The position numbers and the translations under genes were made by a program. Of a DNA stretch of 64,000 bases, positions 48,485 to 57,538 are shown in pieces. Numbering within the stretch: position 1 is the first letter of the stretch; each line of letters begins with the position of its first letter. Source of the stretch: Orbus hercynius (GTDB taxonomy: Bacteria > Pseudomonadota > Gammaproteobacteria > Enterobacterales > Orbaceae); the NCBI RefSeq assembly GCF_003634275.1, contig NZ_RBWY01000003.1, positions 124,001-188,000 on the forward strand. The letters run 5' to 3'. The notes beneath the pieces were generated by a model that was not told where the DNA came from, did no database searches, and saw only the letters and a program-made list of their open reading frames with translations.

Positions 48485-49957
48485 TTATTCGAATTCATTC
48501 CAAGAACGGCCGTCTTTAGTAATTAGTGCAACAGACGCTACCGGTCCCCATGTGCCTGCTTGGTATGGTTTTGGCATCTCTTTATCATCAGCCCAAGCAT
48601 TTAAGATCGAATCAACCCATTTCCAAGCGGCTTCAACTTCATCGCGATGGACAAACAGCGCTTGGCGACCACGCATCACTTCAAGTAATAAACGTTCGTA
48701 AGCATCGGCAATATGTTGATGAAATGTTTCGCTAAAACTTAAATCCAGTTTAGTCATCTGTAAGTTGTTATTGCTTTCAAGGCCAGGCACTTTATTGAGG
48801 ATTTCGATATCAACCCCTTCGTCGGGCTGTAAACGAATGGTGAGTTTATTTTGCGGTAATTGAGGGTAAGATTCGCTAAATAAATTAAGCGGTTGATTTT
48901 TAAAATAAATAACGACTTCAGAGCATTTACTTGGTAAACGTTTACCGGTTCTTAAATAGAATGGTACTCCAGCCCAGCGCCAGTTATCAATATCAACACG
49001 TATTGAGATAAAGGTTTCAGTATTGCTTGATTTATTTGCGCCGTCTTCTTCAAGATAGCCTGGGACTTTCACGCCATTGACAAAACCAGCGGTATATTGA
49101 CCTCGAACGGTGACATCGCGGACATTACTTTTGGTTATAGGTCTTAATGCTTTTAATACGGTGATTTTTTCTTGTCTGATGCTATCATCTTGTAAATTGG
49201 CTGGTGGTGACATCGCAATCATGGTTAAAATCTGCAACAAATGATTTTGTACCATATCACGCATTTGACCGGCTTTATCAAAGTAGCTCCAGCGACCCTC
49301 GATACCAACTTGTTCGGCCACTGTAATTTGCACATGATCGATTGAATTACGATCCCAAAGCGCTGAAAAAATTGAGTTAGCAAAGCGTAGCGCTAATAGG
49401 TTTAGTACGGTTTCTTTTCCTAAATAATGGTCGATACGATACACTTGCGATTCATCAAAATATTCGGCAACAGCATCATTAATATCACATGATGATTGTA
49501 AATCGGTACCAAGCGGTTTTTCCATCACAATACGGTTAGCGATTTGATTCAATCCGGCATGAGCAAGACCTTGGCAGATGGTACCAAATGTACCGGGGTG
49601 CATTGCAAAATAGAAAATAGCTGGTTTATCTTGGTCTAATTGCGCCTTTAATCCTTCGAACGCAGCCATGTCGTTAACATCTAATTTATGAAAATCTAAT
49701 CTTGCACAAAAACGTTGCCAAATTTCTTCATCAATAGGGTCTTTCATGAAGGTGACTAATGCATCTCTGGCGATTTCGGCATAAGCTTTCTGATCCCAAT
49801 CTGCTCGACCAACACCTAAGATTTTGGTTTTTTCAGGTAAATGACCATATTTTTCCAATTGATATAAAGACGGCAGTAATTTTCGTCTGGTCAAATCCCC
49901 TTTGGCACCAAAAATAACTAAGTCACATGCTGGAATATCCAAGTTATCACGGGACAT
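48485..49957 (-). CDS. zwf: Glucose-6-phosphate 1-dehydrogenase
   Basis: Oxidises glucose-6-phosphate to 6-phosphogluconolactone with NADP, the entry to the oxidative pentose phosphate branch. The 490-residue protein has the nucleotide site VIFGAKGDLTRRKLLPSLY, EKPLGTDL, the catalytic RIDHYLGKETVLNLLALRFAN, and IRVDIDNWRWAGVPFYLRTGKRL. I use the ATG at 49957, preceded by GGAG; a frame nine residues longer exists. First gene of zwf-pgl-sorC, with a dyad some 80-100 bases upstream. Confidence 0.97.
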   Translation of the reverse strand: MSRDNLDIPACDLVIFGAKGDLTRRKLLPSLYQLEKYGHLPEKTKILGVGRADWDQKAYAEIARDALVTFMKDPIDEEIWQRFCARLDFHKLDVNDMAAFEGLKAQLDQDKPAIFYFAMHPGTFGTICQGLAHAGLNQIANRIVMEKPLGTDLQSSCDINDAVAEYFDESQVYRIDHYLGKETVLNLLALRFANSIFSALWDRNSIDHVQITVAEQVGIEGRWSYFDKAGQMRDMVQNHLLQILTMIAMSPPANLQDDSIRQEKITVLKALRPITKSNVRDVTVRGQYTAGFVNGVKVPGYLEEDGANKSSNTETFISIRVDIDNWRWAGVPFYLRTGKRLPSKCSEVVIYFKNQPLNLFSESYPQLPQNKLTIRLQPDEGVDIEILNKVPGLESNNNLQMTKLDLSFSETFHQHIADAYERLLLEVMRGRQALFVHRDEVEAAWKWVDSILNAWADDKEMPKPYQAGTWGPVASVALITKDGRSWNEFE

Positions 49958-50034
49958 AAAAAAATCTCCTACATTTGTCAACAATTAAAATGAAATTACG
50001 ATTATCTTCGTGACTATGGCAGATATCAGGGATA

Positions 50035-50062
50035 TTGATTACTCAGTAGTATGAGTAATCAA
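50035..50062. promoter_or_regulatory. Perfect 11-bp dyad upstream of zwf, candidate operator
   Basis: TTGATTACTCA (50035-50045) and TGAGTAATCAA (50052-50062) are exact reverse complements with a six-base spacer, about 78 bases upstream of the zwf start. Arm length and spacing suit a dimeric regulator; the SorC-family protein encoded in the same operon is an obvious candidate, but this is inferred from position only. Confidence 0.5.
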
Positions 50063-50326
50063 ACTATCATAGCGAGTTGGTTATTTCAACCATCAAGCTT
50101 AGGCTATGTCCGAATATGTTAAGTACGATGATTAATTAAAATTTATTAATTATTATCGTTGTTTGCGATGAAAGATCCAGTTATTTCTTTTTATTTATGC
50201 AATAGCTTGATGAAATTGGTGAAGTAATTACGGCGGTGTACTAATCAGTGTCAATTGGGATACTTGATGTGCTGTTATCGATTTAGGGGGGAAAGAGTTA
50301 CTTATATAAACAGATATAAAAAATGT

Positions 50327-50368
50327 ACCTCAAAATCGCATTACTATTGCTTATTTGTCGGTACATTT
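50327..50368 (-). terminator. Intrinsic terminator of rplY
   Basis: On the minus strand AAATGTACC and GGTACATTT pair over nine bases around a 20-base loop and run into six T residues, 35 bases after the rplY stop. The loop is long, but the stem and T-run are clear. Confidence 0.75.
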
Positions 50369-50402
50369 AATCATATCATTGAATAAAATCAAAGACGGGT
50401 TA

Positions 50403-50687
50403 TTACGCTCTTACAAAGTCCATGTGTAATAATTTTGGTTTGAAAGCATGGCGCTGAACAGCTTGAACTTTAACTTTCACTTCTTTACCATCAACCGCAA
50501 TTGTTAACACTTCAGAATAAAATTCTGCTTTTTCTTGCATGTTAAAAACTTGGTTATGGTCAAGTACAACAGAGATAGGTTCTTGTGAACCACCATAGAT
50601 GATCGCTGGGAATTTACCCGCATGACGCAGGCGGCGGCTCGCACTCTTTCCCTGCTCTTTTCTTGCTTCTGCTTTTAATGTAAACAT
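50403..50687 (-). CDS. rplY: 50S ribosomal protein L25
   Basis: 5S rRNA-binding large-subunit protein of the short single-domain type (94 residues, same as E. coli), not the longer CTC form. It reads [50 protein letters not shown] and ends HMDFVRA. The ATG at 50687 lies behind AAGAGAGATATT; a frame ten residues longer is not conserved. Confidence 0.97.
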   Translation of the reverse strand: MFTLKAEARKEQGKSASRRLRHAGKFPAIIYGGSQEPISVVLDHNQVFNMQEKAEFYSEVLTIAVDGKEVKVKVQAVQRHAFKPKLLHMDFVRA

Positions 50688-50811
50688 AATATCTCTCTTC
50701 TTAAGAATAAAAATCAATTACAGGCGACCCAGCAATTGACAAAAAGTTATTGCCCTAAAAGGCTGGGCGATTATAGCGGTTTCAGCAGTATATCGCAACT
50801 TAATCTTAGTT

Positions 50812-51384
50812 TTACGCTGTAATAATTTCGGGTAATTGGATATCCCAAGGCTGGTTAGGGAGATGATCAAGTTTTTGGCAAGCGAAAGCCAGACCAATTG
50901 GGTAAGTGCGCGTTAAGTTCTGATTAGCTAAAAGACGATCATAATAACCACCGCCCATACCGATACGATAATTTCGCTGATCAAAAGCCACTAGCGGCGT
51001 AAAAATAAGATCGAGTTTTTGATAAGGAATAACCTCATTAACATTGAGTTTAGGTTCAGCAATACCAAATTGATTAATGTTTAGTTTTGTTTGTGGATGA
51101 TAGCGTATAAATAGTAACGAATGGTGATGAAAAGGGTGGATGCGCGGCAGGTAAACCGCCTTGTTTTGTTGCCATAGGTACTCAATAATCGGTTTGGTCT
51201 CTAATTCGCCATCAAAAGAGAGAAAAATTGCGATATGATTAGCCTTAGCGACTTTAGGATGGTGTTGTATTTGTTGATAAATCGATTGCTGAGCTGATAA
51301 ACGTTGTTGTGGAGATAAATCACGTCTTAGTTTACGAACTTGTGTTCTGATTTGCGCTGTAGTGAATGCTGAAGGTGATTGCAT
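50812..51384 (-). CDS. fau: 5-formyltetrahydrofolate cyclo-ligase
   Basis: Converts 5-formyl-THF to 5,10-methenyl-THF with ATP (E. coli YgfA/Fau). The 190-residue protein has QVRKLRRDLSPQQRLSAQ, IAIFLSFDGELETKPIIEYLW, the ATP-site region PLVAFDQRNYRIGMGGGYYDRLLA, and a final PWDIQLPEII. It starts eight bases after the 6S RNA 3' end, the conserved ssrS-fau arrangement, so it is probably expressed from the same transcript. Confidence 0.94.
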   Translation of the reverse strand: MQSPSAFTTAQIRTQVRKLRRDLSPQQRLSAQQSIYQQIQHHPKVAKANHIAIFLSFDGELETKPIIEYLWQQNKAVYLPRIHPFHHHSLLFIRYHPQTKLNINQFGIAEPKLNVNEVIPYQKLDLIFTPLVAFDQRNYRIGMGGGYYDRLLANQNLTRTYPIGLAFACQKLDHLPNQPWDIQLPEIITA

Positions 51385-51391
51385 AACATTA

Positions 51392-51572
51392 AAGACTCCA
51401 AGATGCCGTTACGGATTGTAACCCTTGAACCCGAAGTTCAAGGTGAGCACTACGCTTACTCTTTAGGTTTCCTTAACAAGAAGGCATACACACCGAGTAA
51501 TAACCATAGATGCTCTATCATAAAGATTATCGGCTCAGGGGACAAACCCATTGGCGAACATCTCAGAGACAG
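51392..51572 (-). ncRNA. ssrS: 6S RNA
   Basis: The minus strand carries blocks shared with E. coli 6S RNA in the same order: CTCTGAGATGTTCGCC near the 5' end, GTCCCCTGAGCCGATA, the central region ending GTGCTCACCTTGAAC, GGGTTCAAGGGTTACA and the 3' GGCATCTTGGAG. The 5' and 3' ends pair (CTCTGAGATG with CATCTTGGAG), closing the long stem whose central bubble mimics an open promoter and binds sigma70 RNA polymerase. About 181 bases; ends are placed by comparison. It lies between zapA and fau, the usual position. Confidence 0.93.
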
Positions 51573-51577
51573 TTACC

Positions 51578-51605
51578 ATAATACAAAATTTATGAAAGGA
51601 AACAA
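51578..51605 (-). promoter_or_regulatory. Probable sigma70 promoter of 6S RNA
   Basis: On the minus strand TTGTTT and TATTAT are separated by 16 bases, and the -10 ends five bases before the predicted 5' end of the RNA. The spacing supports the start chosen for ssrS. Confidence 0.65.
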
Positions 51606-51637
51606 ATGCATTTATGCAATTTTTACGATAGAGATCA

Positions 51638-51934
51638 CTAATCGATGCATTTTAACGCATTATCTAATTGCTGTTGTAAATTTTTTAACCTTTCATTTAG
51701 ATCATTATCTATTTGACCGTGATTGAGTTTTTCTTTTGTCAATTCGTATGAAATATTCAGCGCAGCAGTAATAATTAATTGATCGCTATTCATGATTTGT
51801 GTTTTTCTGCGTAGTTCATTCAATCGATCATCAAGATCTTTGGCTGCTAAATTAAGCGCTTCGACTTCATCAACAGGACAAGAGAGCTTTAACGTTCTGC
51901 CAAAAACATGAATATTAACAACTTGAGTACTCAT
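51638..51934 (-). CDS. zapA: Cell division protein ZapA
   Basis: FtsZ-ring stabiliser of 98 residues. The N-terminal globular part (VVNIHVFGRTLKLSCPVDEVEALNLAAKDLDDRLNELRRK) is followed by a coiled-coil helix (ELTKEKLNHGQIDNDLNERLKNLQQQ). It lies seven bases after dxs on the same strand, so it may be transcribed with the isoprenoid operon, and just upstream of the 6S promoter. Confidence 0.94.
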   Translation of the reverse strand: MSTQVVNIHVFGRTLKLSCPVDEVEALNLAAKDLDDRLNELRRKTQIMNSDQLIITAALNISYELTKEKLNHGQIDNDLNERLKNLQQQLDNALKCID

Positions 51935-51941
51935 ATATAAC

Positions 51942-53798
51942 CTATTGATTTATAAATTGTGTAATTTTTTCAATTAATTTATCTGCACTTAGACCGATAT
52001 CATGTCGTATTTCTGCTTGTGTACCTTGTGAAACAAACATGTCCGGCAATCCAATGTTCAACATATCACATTTGCATTTTTTCGACAAAATAAATTCGTT
52101 AACCGCGCTACCCGCTCCGCCTTGAATCGCATTTTCTTCAAGGGTGACTATTGTATGATGCTGCTGCGTGATACCTAAAATAGCTGTTTCATCTAAGGGC
52201 TTAATAAAACGCATATCAATCACCGTTGCATCAAGTTTTTCTGCTGCTTTAAGTGCTTCTGGTAATAGCGAACCAAAATTCAAAATAGCAATATCATGAC
52301 CTTGGCGAATTTGCTGGCTTTTACCGATTTCAAGTAATTGAACGGGTTTTAGCACTAATTCATCGACATCACCTTTTGGATAACGGACAACGGCGGGGCC
52401 TTGGTAGTGATAGCCGCTATAAAGCATATTACGACACTCACTGCCATTACTTGGCGCCATGATGACAAGATTGGGAATACAGCGCAAAAAGCTAATATCA
52501 AACGCGCCCTGATGTGTTGGTCCATCTTGCCCGACAATCCCTGCGCGATCGATAGCAAATAGCACCGAGAGATTTTGGATAGCAATATCATGAATAACTT
52601 GATCGTACGCTCGTTGTAAAAAAGTCGAGTAGATGGCAATAACCGGTTTTTGACCACTAATCGCCAGTCCCGCGGCAAAAGTTACGGCATGTTGCTCAGC
52701 AATTGCCACATCAAAAAACTGCTGAGGGTAGCGCTCAGCAAAGTCTGTCATACCCGAGCCTTCGCTCATGGCTGGCGTTATCGCAACCAGTTTATTATCG
52801 TGCTCAGCGGTATCACATAACCATTGACCAAATATTTGTGAATAACTCAGGTGATTATTCGTCGCTTTACTTAAGATCCCTTCTGTGGGATTGAATTTGG
52901 GAACACCATGCCAAAGAATTGGATTTTGTTCCGCTGGCGCATAACCTTTACCTTTTTGAGTAATGATATGTAATAGTTGTGGTCCTTTTTGCTGGCGCAC
53001 TTTACTCAGCACGTGAACCAAATTTTCGATATCGTGACCATCAACAGGGCCACTATAGTGAAAGCCTAATTCTTCAAATAAAATAGCCGGCGTCATTAAA
53101 CTTTTAAGGTGTTCTTCCGTTTTTTTTAAAAATTGTTTGACAGGCGGAATCCCCGATAACACTTTTTTACTGCTTTCTCTAAAGCTTGCATAAGTGCGAC
53201 TTGATAAAATCTGTGTGAGATGTTGATTTAGCCCACCAACATTTTTCGAGATAGACATATCATTATCGTTGATAATTACCAACATGTCGGGCTTGATATG
53301 CCCAGCATGATTCATGGCTTCAAATGCCATTCCAGCAGTTAACGCACCATCACCAATCACACAGGCGACTTTGCTACCCGAGTGTTTTTGTTGCTCTGCA
53401 ACGGCAATACCTAATGCTGCACTGATTGAGGTTGATGAATGACCCGTACTAAGCACATCAAACTCACTTTCTGCTCGCCATGGAAAAGGGTGTAATCCAT
53501 CTTTTTGCCGAATTGTTAGCATGTTATCACGGCGACCGGTTAGAATTTTATGTGGGTAGGCTTGATGGCCCACATCCCAAATAAGGTGATCAAAAGGGGT
53601 ATTGTAGACATAGTGTAGTGCGACAGTGAGTTCAATTACCCCTAAACCTGAGGCTAAATGGCCGCTCGAGCGGCTTACACTGTTTAATAAAAAACATCTT
53701 AATTCTTCGCAGATCTGTGGCAACTGGTTTTTAGTGCATCGCCTTAAATCCGCTGGTGAATCAATGTGTTTTAGTAAGGGATAGTTATCAAGATTCAT
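51942..53798 (-). CDS. dxs: 1-deoxy-D-xylulose-5-phosphate synthase
   Basis: Thiamine diphosphate enzyme condensing pyruvate and glyceraldehyde-3-phosphate, first step of the MEP isoprenoid pathway and a source for thiamine and pyridoxal. The 618-residue protein has [37 protein letters not shown], the ThDP motif [20 protein letters not shown] ... NDNDMSIS, and the later [17 protein letters not shown] and [15 protein letters not shown]. It follows ispA by 40 bases, as in enteric xseB-ispA-dxs. Confidence 0.97.
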   Translation of the reverse strand: MNLDNYPLLKHIDSPADLRRCTKNQLPQICEELRCFLLNSVSRSSGHLASGLGVIELTVALHYVYNTPFDHLIWDVGHQAYPHKILTGRRDNMLTIRQKDGLHPFPWRAESEFDVLSTGHSSTSISAALGIAVAEQQKHSGSKVACVIGDGALTAGMAFEAMNHAGHIKPDMLVIINDNDMSISKNVGGLNQHLTQILSSRTYASFRESSKKVLSGIPPVKQFLKKTEEHLKSLMTPAILFEELGFHYSGPVDGHDIENLVHVLSKVRQQKGPQLLHIITQKGKGYAPAEQNPILWHGVPKFNPTEGILSKATNNHLSYSQIFGQWLCDTAEHDNKLVAITPAMSEGSGMTDFAERYPQQFFDVAIAEQHAVTFAAGLAISGQKPVIAIYSTFLQRAYDQVIHDIAIQNLSVLFAIDRAGIVGQDGPTHQGAFDISFLRCIPNLVIMAPSNGSECRNMLYSGYHYQGPAVVRYPKGDVDELVLKPVQLLEIGKSQQIRQGHDIAILNFGSLLPEALKAAEKLDATVIDMRFIKPLDETAILGITQQHHTIVTLEENAIQGGAGSAVNEFILSKKCKCDMLNIGLPDMFVSQGTQAEIRHDIGLSADKLIEKITQFINQ

Positions 53799-53838
53799 TT
53801 TGATATTCTTTAATATCCTTGGGTTGTCTCAAAATAAG

Positions 53839-54726
53839 TTATTTACTACGCGTAATGACAAAATCAGCTAGTTGGCGTAATACATCACTATTGTACGGTA
53901 TTCTATCTAATGCTTCGATAGCTTGTTTATATAGATTTTGACTGGTCTGTATTGATTGTTCCAGTCCGATTAATGAAGTATAGGTGTTTTTGGCCAGTTG
54001 CTGATCTGCACCTTGGTTTTTGCCCATGATATCTTTATTGCCAATGACATCAAGAATATCATCTTGAATTTGAAAAGCCAGACCGATACTGTATGCATAT
54101 TCTCTTAAGTCTTGCTCATACAGCATTGCTGTTTTACCCGCAGCGAGCATACCTAAGTAAACAGCAGCGTGAATAAGTGCGCCAGTTTTATTGATATGAA
54201 TATGATTTAATTGCTCAAGAGAAACAATTTTACGTTCCGCCTGCAAATCTAACAATTGCCCTAAACACATGCCTTGTACGCCACTTGCTTTGGCGAGCTC
54301 TTTAATCATAGCAATTTTATTGCTGTCAGATAACGTTGGTGCATTAGCCAATAGTGAGAAAGCATAGGTCTGTAAGGCATCACCCGCTAAAATTGCCGTG
54401 GCTTCATCAAATTTAATATGGCATGTGGGTAAACCGCGTCTTAACTCGTCATTATCCATTGCGGGCAAATCATCATGAATCAATGAATAAGTATGAATTG
54501 CTTCTAGTGCAGCTGCCGGTGCATCCAATTTTTCAAGTTCACAAGCAAACATCTGCCCTGTTGCATATACTAAAAGTGGGCGAATGCGTTTACCTTCTGC
54601 AAGTAAACTGTACTCCATCGCTTGTTTTAAGAGAGAAGGGGCAATTTTGGCCAGTTCATCGACTAAAACCGTATTTATGCGCTGAGTATAGTGCTCATAT
54701 GCAAAATCAAATGATTCATTTAGCAT
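53839..54726 (-). CDS. ispA: Farnesyl diphosphate synthase
   Basis: Builds geranyl and farnesyl diphosphate from IPP and DMAPP. It has GKRIRPLLVYATG, the first aspartate-rich motif in HDDLPAMDNDELRRGLPTCH and the second in FQIQDDILDVIGN. I start at the ATG at 54726 (295 residues; E. coli 299). Further in-frame starts at 54741 and 54783 would overlap xseB and add a non-conserved N-terminus. Middle gene of xseB-ispA-dxs. Confidence 0.95.
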   Translation of the reverse strand: MLNESFDFAYEHYTQRINTVLVDELAKIAPSLLKQAMEYSLLAEGKRIRPLLVYATGQMFACELEKLDAPAAALEAIHTYSLIHDDLPAMDNDELRRGLPTCHIKFDEATAILAGDALQTYAFSLLANAPTLSDSNKIAMIKELAKASGVQGMCLGQLLDLQAERKIVSLEQLNHIHINKTGALIHAAVYLGMLAAGKTAMLYEQDLREYAYSIGLAFQIQDDILDVIGNKDIMGKNQGADQQLAKNTYTSLIGLEQSIQTSQNLYKQAIEALDRIPYNSDVLRQLADFVITRSK

Positions 54727-54730
54727 GATA

Positions 54731-54976
54731 TTACGATTCATTCTCAGCGTTAAAGTTTTGCAATTGGGCATCACTACTTTCACTCAATAATATTTGGATG
54801 CGTTGTTCTGCTTTTTGTAACTGAGTTTGACCTTGTTTAGCCAGTTTAACACCTTTTTCAAATTCAGTGAGTGCATCATCCAAAGGCAGGTTACCAACCT
54901 CTAGTTTACTGACAATATTTTCAAGCTCTTTTAGTGTTTGCTCAAAGGATTGTGATTTCTCTTGCGCTTTAGCCAT
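54731..54976 (-). CDS. xseB: Exodeoxyribonuclease VII small subunit
   Basis: Small subunit of ExoVII, a single-strand DNA exonuclease, 81 residues. The family pattern is clear: [51 protein letters not shown], a helical hairpin. It is the first gene of the xseB-ispA-dxs operon, divergent from hpt, and only four bases separate its stop from the ispA start. Confidence 0.95.
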   Translation of the reverse strand: MAKAQEKSQSFEQTLKELENIVSKLEVGNLPLDDALTEFEKGVKLAKQGQTQLQKAEQRIQILLSESSDAQLQNFNAENES

Positions 54977-55173
54977 ATTCTCTCTCCAGACTTAACATCG
55001 CACACAGTATATACTCAAATCCAAGCAAGGTGTACCCTTTGTAAAATATTTGATAAATTTTGCACCTTACTGTTATTAATGTCTATTATTTGAATAGAAA
55101 AGATAACTGTACTATGATTTAAGACTAAATATTGTTAGAATTTGTACTATTTATATAATGAGTTGATTAATCG

Positions 55174-55710
55174 ATGAAAAAACATACTGTGGATATCATG
55201 ATATCCGAGCAAGATATTCAAAATAGAGTTCAAGCACTTGGCAAACAAATTAGTGAGGATTATGCAAATAGTCATAATGAGTTAGTCTTAGTTGGACTGT
55301 TGCGTGGTTCATTTATTTTTATGGCCGATTTAAGTCGTTCTATCACGGTTGGTCATGAAGTCGATTTTATGACAGCTTCAAGTTATGGTAGTGCGATGAG
55401 CAGTAACCGTGATGTGAAAATTTTAAAAGACCTTGATGAAGATATTCGAGGTAAAGATGTGCTCATTGTTGAAGATATTATTGATACCGGTAATACCTTG
55501 AGTAAAGTGAAAGAGTTACTTGAGTTACGTGGCCCAAGGTCATTACAAATTTGTACGTTACTTGATAAGCCGTCACGCAGAGAAGTGCCGGTTCCAGTAA
55601 AATACATCGGTTTCTCTATTCCTGATGAATTTGTTGTTGGCTATGGCATTGATTATGCACAACATTATCGTCATCTTCCCTATATCGGTCATGTGGTAAT
55701 ACAAGAATAA
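55174..55710 (+). CDS. hpt: Hypoxanthine phosphoribosyltransferase
   Basis: Purine salvage enzyme making IMP (and GMP) from free base and PRPP. The 178-residue protein equals E. coli Hpt in length and carries the PRPP-binding signature [17 protein letters not shown] near residue 100, [17 protein letters not shown], and [22 protein letters not shown]. The 197-base spacer to xseB is AT-rich and contains both promoters. Confidence 0.96.
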   Translation: MKKHTVDIMISEQDIQNRVQALGKQISEDYANSHNELVLVGLLRGSFIFMADLSRSITVGHEVDFMTASSYGSAMSSNRDVKILKDLDEDIRGKDVLIVEDIIDTGNTLSKVKELLELRGPRSLQICTLLDKPSRREVPVPVKYIGFSIPDEFVVGYGIDYAQHYRHLPYIGHVVIQE

Positions 55711-55819
55711 TTGAATAAAGAGTGAACTTTTTTCGTTCGACTTAGGTCAAATACATCATCAATTAGTAACCAATAATTCAAAGACTAAATTGTTTAGTCT
55801 TTGTTCTTATGGAGTAAAT

Positions 55820-57535
55820 GTGCGCAGATTTATTCTTTTTATCATAGCATCATTAATGTTTGCCCGTGTCGTTTCGGCACAGATGGATTTGTCCGTTGAA
55901 GGCTTATCGGGCGCGTTAGAAGATAATGTTGATGCGCGGTTATCCATGATCAAAAGTGAGCAAGTTGATGATACGCCCTACTTTAAGCGTTACTTAGAAA
56001 AGGAAATTAAAAAAGGGCTACGAGCTCTTGGCTATTATGATCCCACTTTTAGTTATAGCATGCCAGATGGTAAAAAATTGCTTGTGGTCAAAGTTGACCC
56101 AGGTCAGCCTGTTTTAATCGAGCAAACCGAGGTAGATATTACGGGTCAGGGTGCTAAAGATCCTGACTATATTAATCTGCTCAAACAAGATTTACCCAAA
56201 AAAGGCACGGTATTAAACCACGGTGAGTACGATAGTTTTAAGAAAAAATTACAAAGTATTGCGTTACGTAAAGGTTACTTTGAAGCCGATATGACAAAAA
56301 ATCAGCTGGCGGTGAGTGATTCACTGCATCAAGCCTTTTGGAAAATTGATTTTAATACCGGGCAACGTTATAAATTTGGTGCGGTCACATTCAATGAGTC
56401 CTCGATTCGCCAATCTTATTTGCGAAATATCATCCCGTTCAAAGAAGGCGAGCCGTATAGCTCAGAACAATTGTCGCTACTGAGCCGCCGTTTATCTTCA
56501 ACCAATTGGTTTAGTTCTGTTGCAGTCATACCTTTGTTTAAGAAAGTGAATGCAGAAAAAGATTTGCCTATATATGTGATGACGGCACCAAGAAAGAAAA
56601 ATGTTGTTGATACCGGGATTGGGTACTCAAGTGATAGTGGGGTTAGAGGAACTATTAGTTGGAATAAACCTTGGTTAAACGATCGTGGCCACAGTTTTCA
56701 AACTGACTTAGCATTATCTTCTCCCGAAAAAACTATCACAGGCGTGTATAAAATTCCGCTGTATGAATCGCCGTTAGAAGATTACTATACGATTCAAGGT
56801 GGCTATAAAAAAATTGATAATAATGACACCAACTCTAACTCTTATACCTTTGGGGTACTACGAAATTGGGACAGCTTTGAAGGCTGGCAAAAAGCAATCG
56901 GCTTGAATGTGATGTATGATAACTTTACCCAAGCTAGCGATAGTTACGAAACATTCTTATTGTATCCTTCTTTCAGTTTTTCTCGTGCCAGAACTGACGG
57001 TAAATTATTTCCATTGTGGGGAGACTCGAAACGCTACTCGTTAGAAGTTGCGGCAGAAAGCCTCGCTTCTGACATTAATTTTGTCCGTTTCCAATTCCAA
57101 CAAGTATGGATTCGCACCATTGAAGAATCTCATCGCTTTGTAGTTAGAGGAAATTTAGGCATTATCCAAGCGAGTGATTTTGATCGTGTTCCGCCATCTT
57201 TTCGATTCTTTGCTGGAGGGGATAGAAGTATTCGTGGCTTTGGCTATCAATCTATTTCACCTGAGGATAAAGCAGGCAAGTTAAAAGGGGCATCAAAATT
57301 GGTTACGGGATCTTTTGAGTATCAATATAATTTTACCGGTGCTTGGTGGGGAGCAACATTTGTTGATACGGGCGAGGCAATCGATAAGTTTGATAAAACG
57401 GATTTTTACACAGGGGCAGGTGTTGGTATTAGGTGGGTCTCACCGATAGGTCCAATTAAATTTGATGTTGCCATGCCGGTTGACAAAGGCAAAAAATCGC
57501 CACACTTTTATATTGGTTTAGGTGCGGAGTTATAA
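55820..57535 (+). CDS. tamA: Outer membrane translocation and assembly module barrel TamA
   Basis: Omp85-family outer membrane protein of 571 residues. A signal peptide (RRFILFIIASLMFARVVSA) precedes POTRA domains (about 25-260), followed by the 16-stranded barrel with the GDRSIRGFGYQSISPE (RGF/Y) motif and a C-terminal strand ending in GLGAEL. I prefer the GTG at 55820, just after GGAG; a TTG further up at 55790 would spoil the signal peptide. TamA works with TamB in lipid or protein transport to the outer membrane. Confidence 0.94.
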   Translation: MRRFILFIIASLMFARVVSAQMDLSVEGLSGALEDNVDARLSMIKSEQVDDTPYFKRYLEKEIKKGLRALGYYDPTFSYSMPDGKKLLVVKVDPGQPVLIEQTEVDITGQGAKDPDYINLLKQDLPKKGTVLNHGEYDSFKKKLQSIALRKGYFEADMTKNQLAVSDSLHQAFWKIDFNTGQRYKFGAVTFNESSIRQSYLRNIIPFKEGEPYSSEQLSLLSRRLSSTNWFSSVAVIPLFKKVNAEKDLPIYVMTAPRKKNVVDTGIGYSSDSGVRGTISWNKPWLNDRGHSFQTDLALSSPEKTITGVYKIPLYESPLEDYYTIQGGYKKIDNNDTNSNSYTFGVLRNWDSFEGWQKAIGLNVMYDNFTQASDSYETFLLYPSFSFSRARTDGKLFPLWGDSKRYSLEVAAESLASDINFVRFQFQQVWIRTIEESHRFVVRGNLGIIQASDFDRVPPSFRFFAGGDRSIRGFGYQSISPEDKAGKLKGASKLVTGSFEYQYNFTGAWWGATFVDTGEAIDKFDKTDFYTGAGVGIRWVSPIGPIKFDVAMPVDKGKKSPHFYIGLGAEL

Positions 57536-57538
57536 TTG

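Larger units (their letters stand above)
49958..50402. other. 445-base spacer between zwf and rplY
   Basis: AT-rich, with no credible protein-coding frame. It holds the zwf promoter region, the dyad at 50035-50062 and the rplY terminator at 50327-50368. The stretch 50100-50320 shows no structure I can name; it is large enough for a small RNA but I see no matching promoter-terminator pair. Confidence 0.6.

Noticed and set aside
51379-51726. Open frame on the plus strand of about 115 codons between fau and zapA
   Set aside because: It is antisense to 6S RNA and the end of zapA, has no family resemblance, and its sequence is explained by the conserved RNA.
55025-55070. AAGGTG ... CACCTT inverted repeat between xseB and hpt
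   Set aside because: Only six bases pair with certainty, the rest is AT-rich chance pairing, and there is no terminator or operator context.
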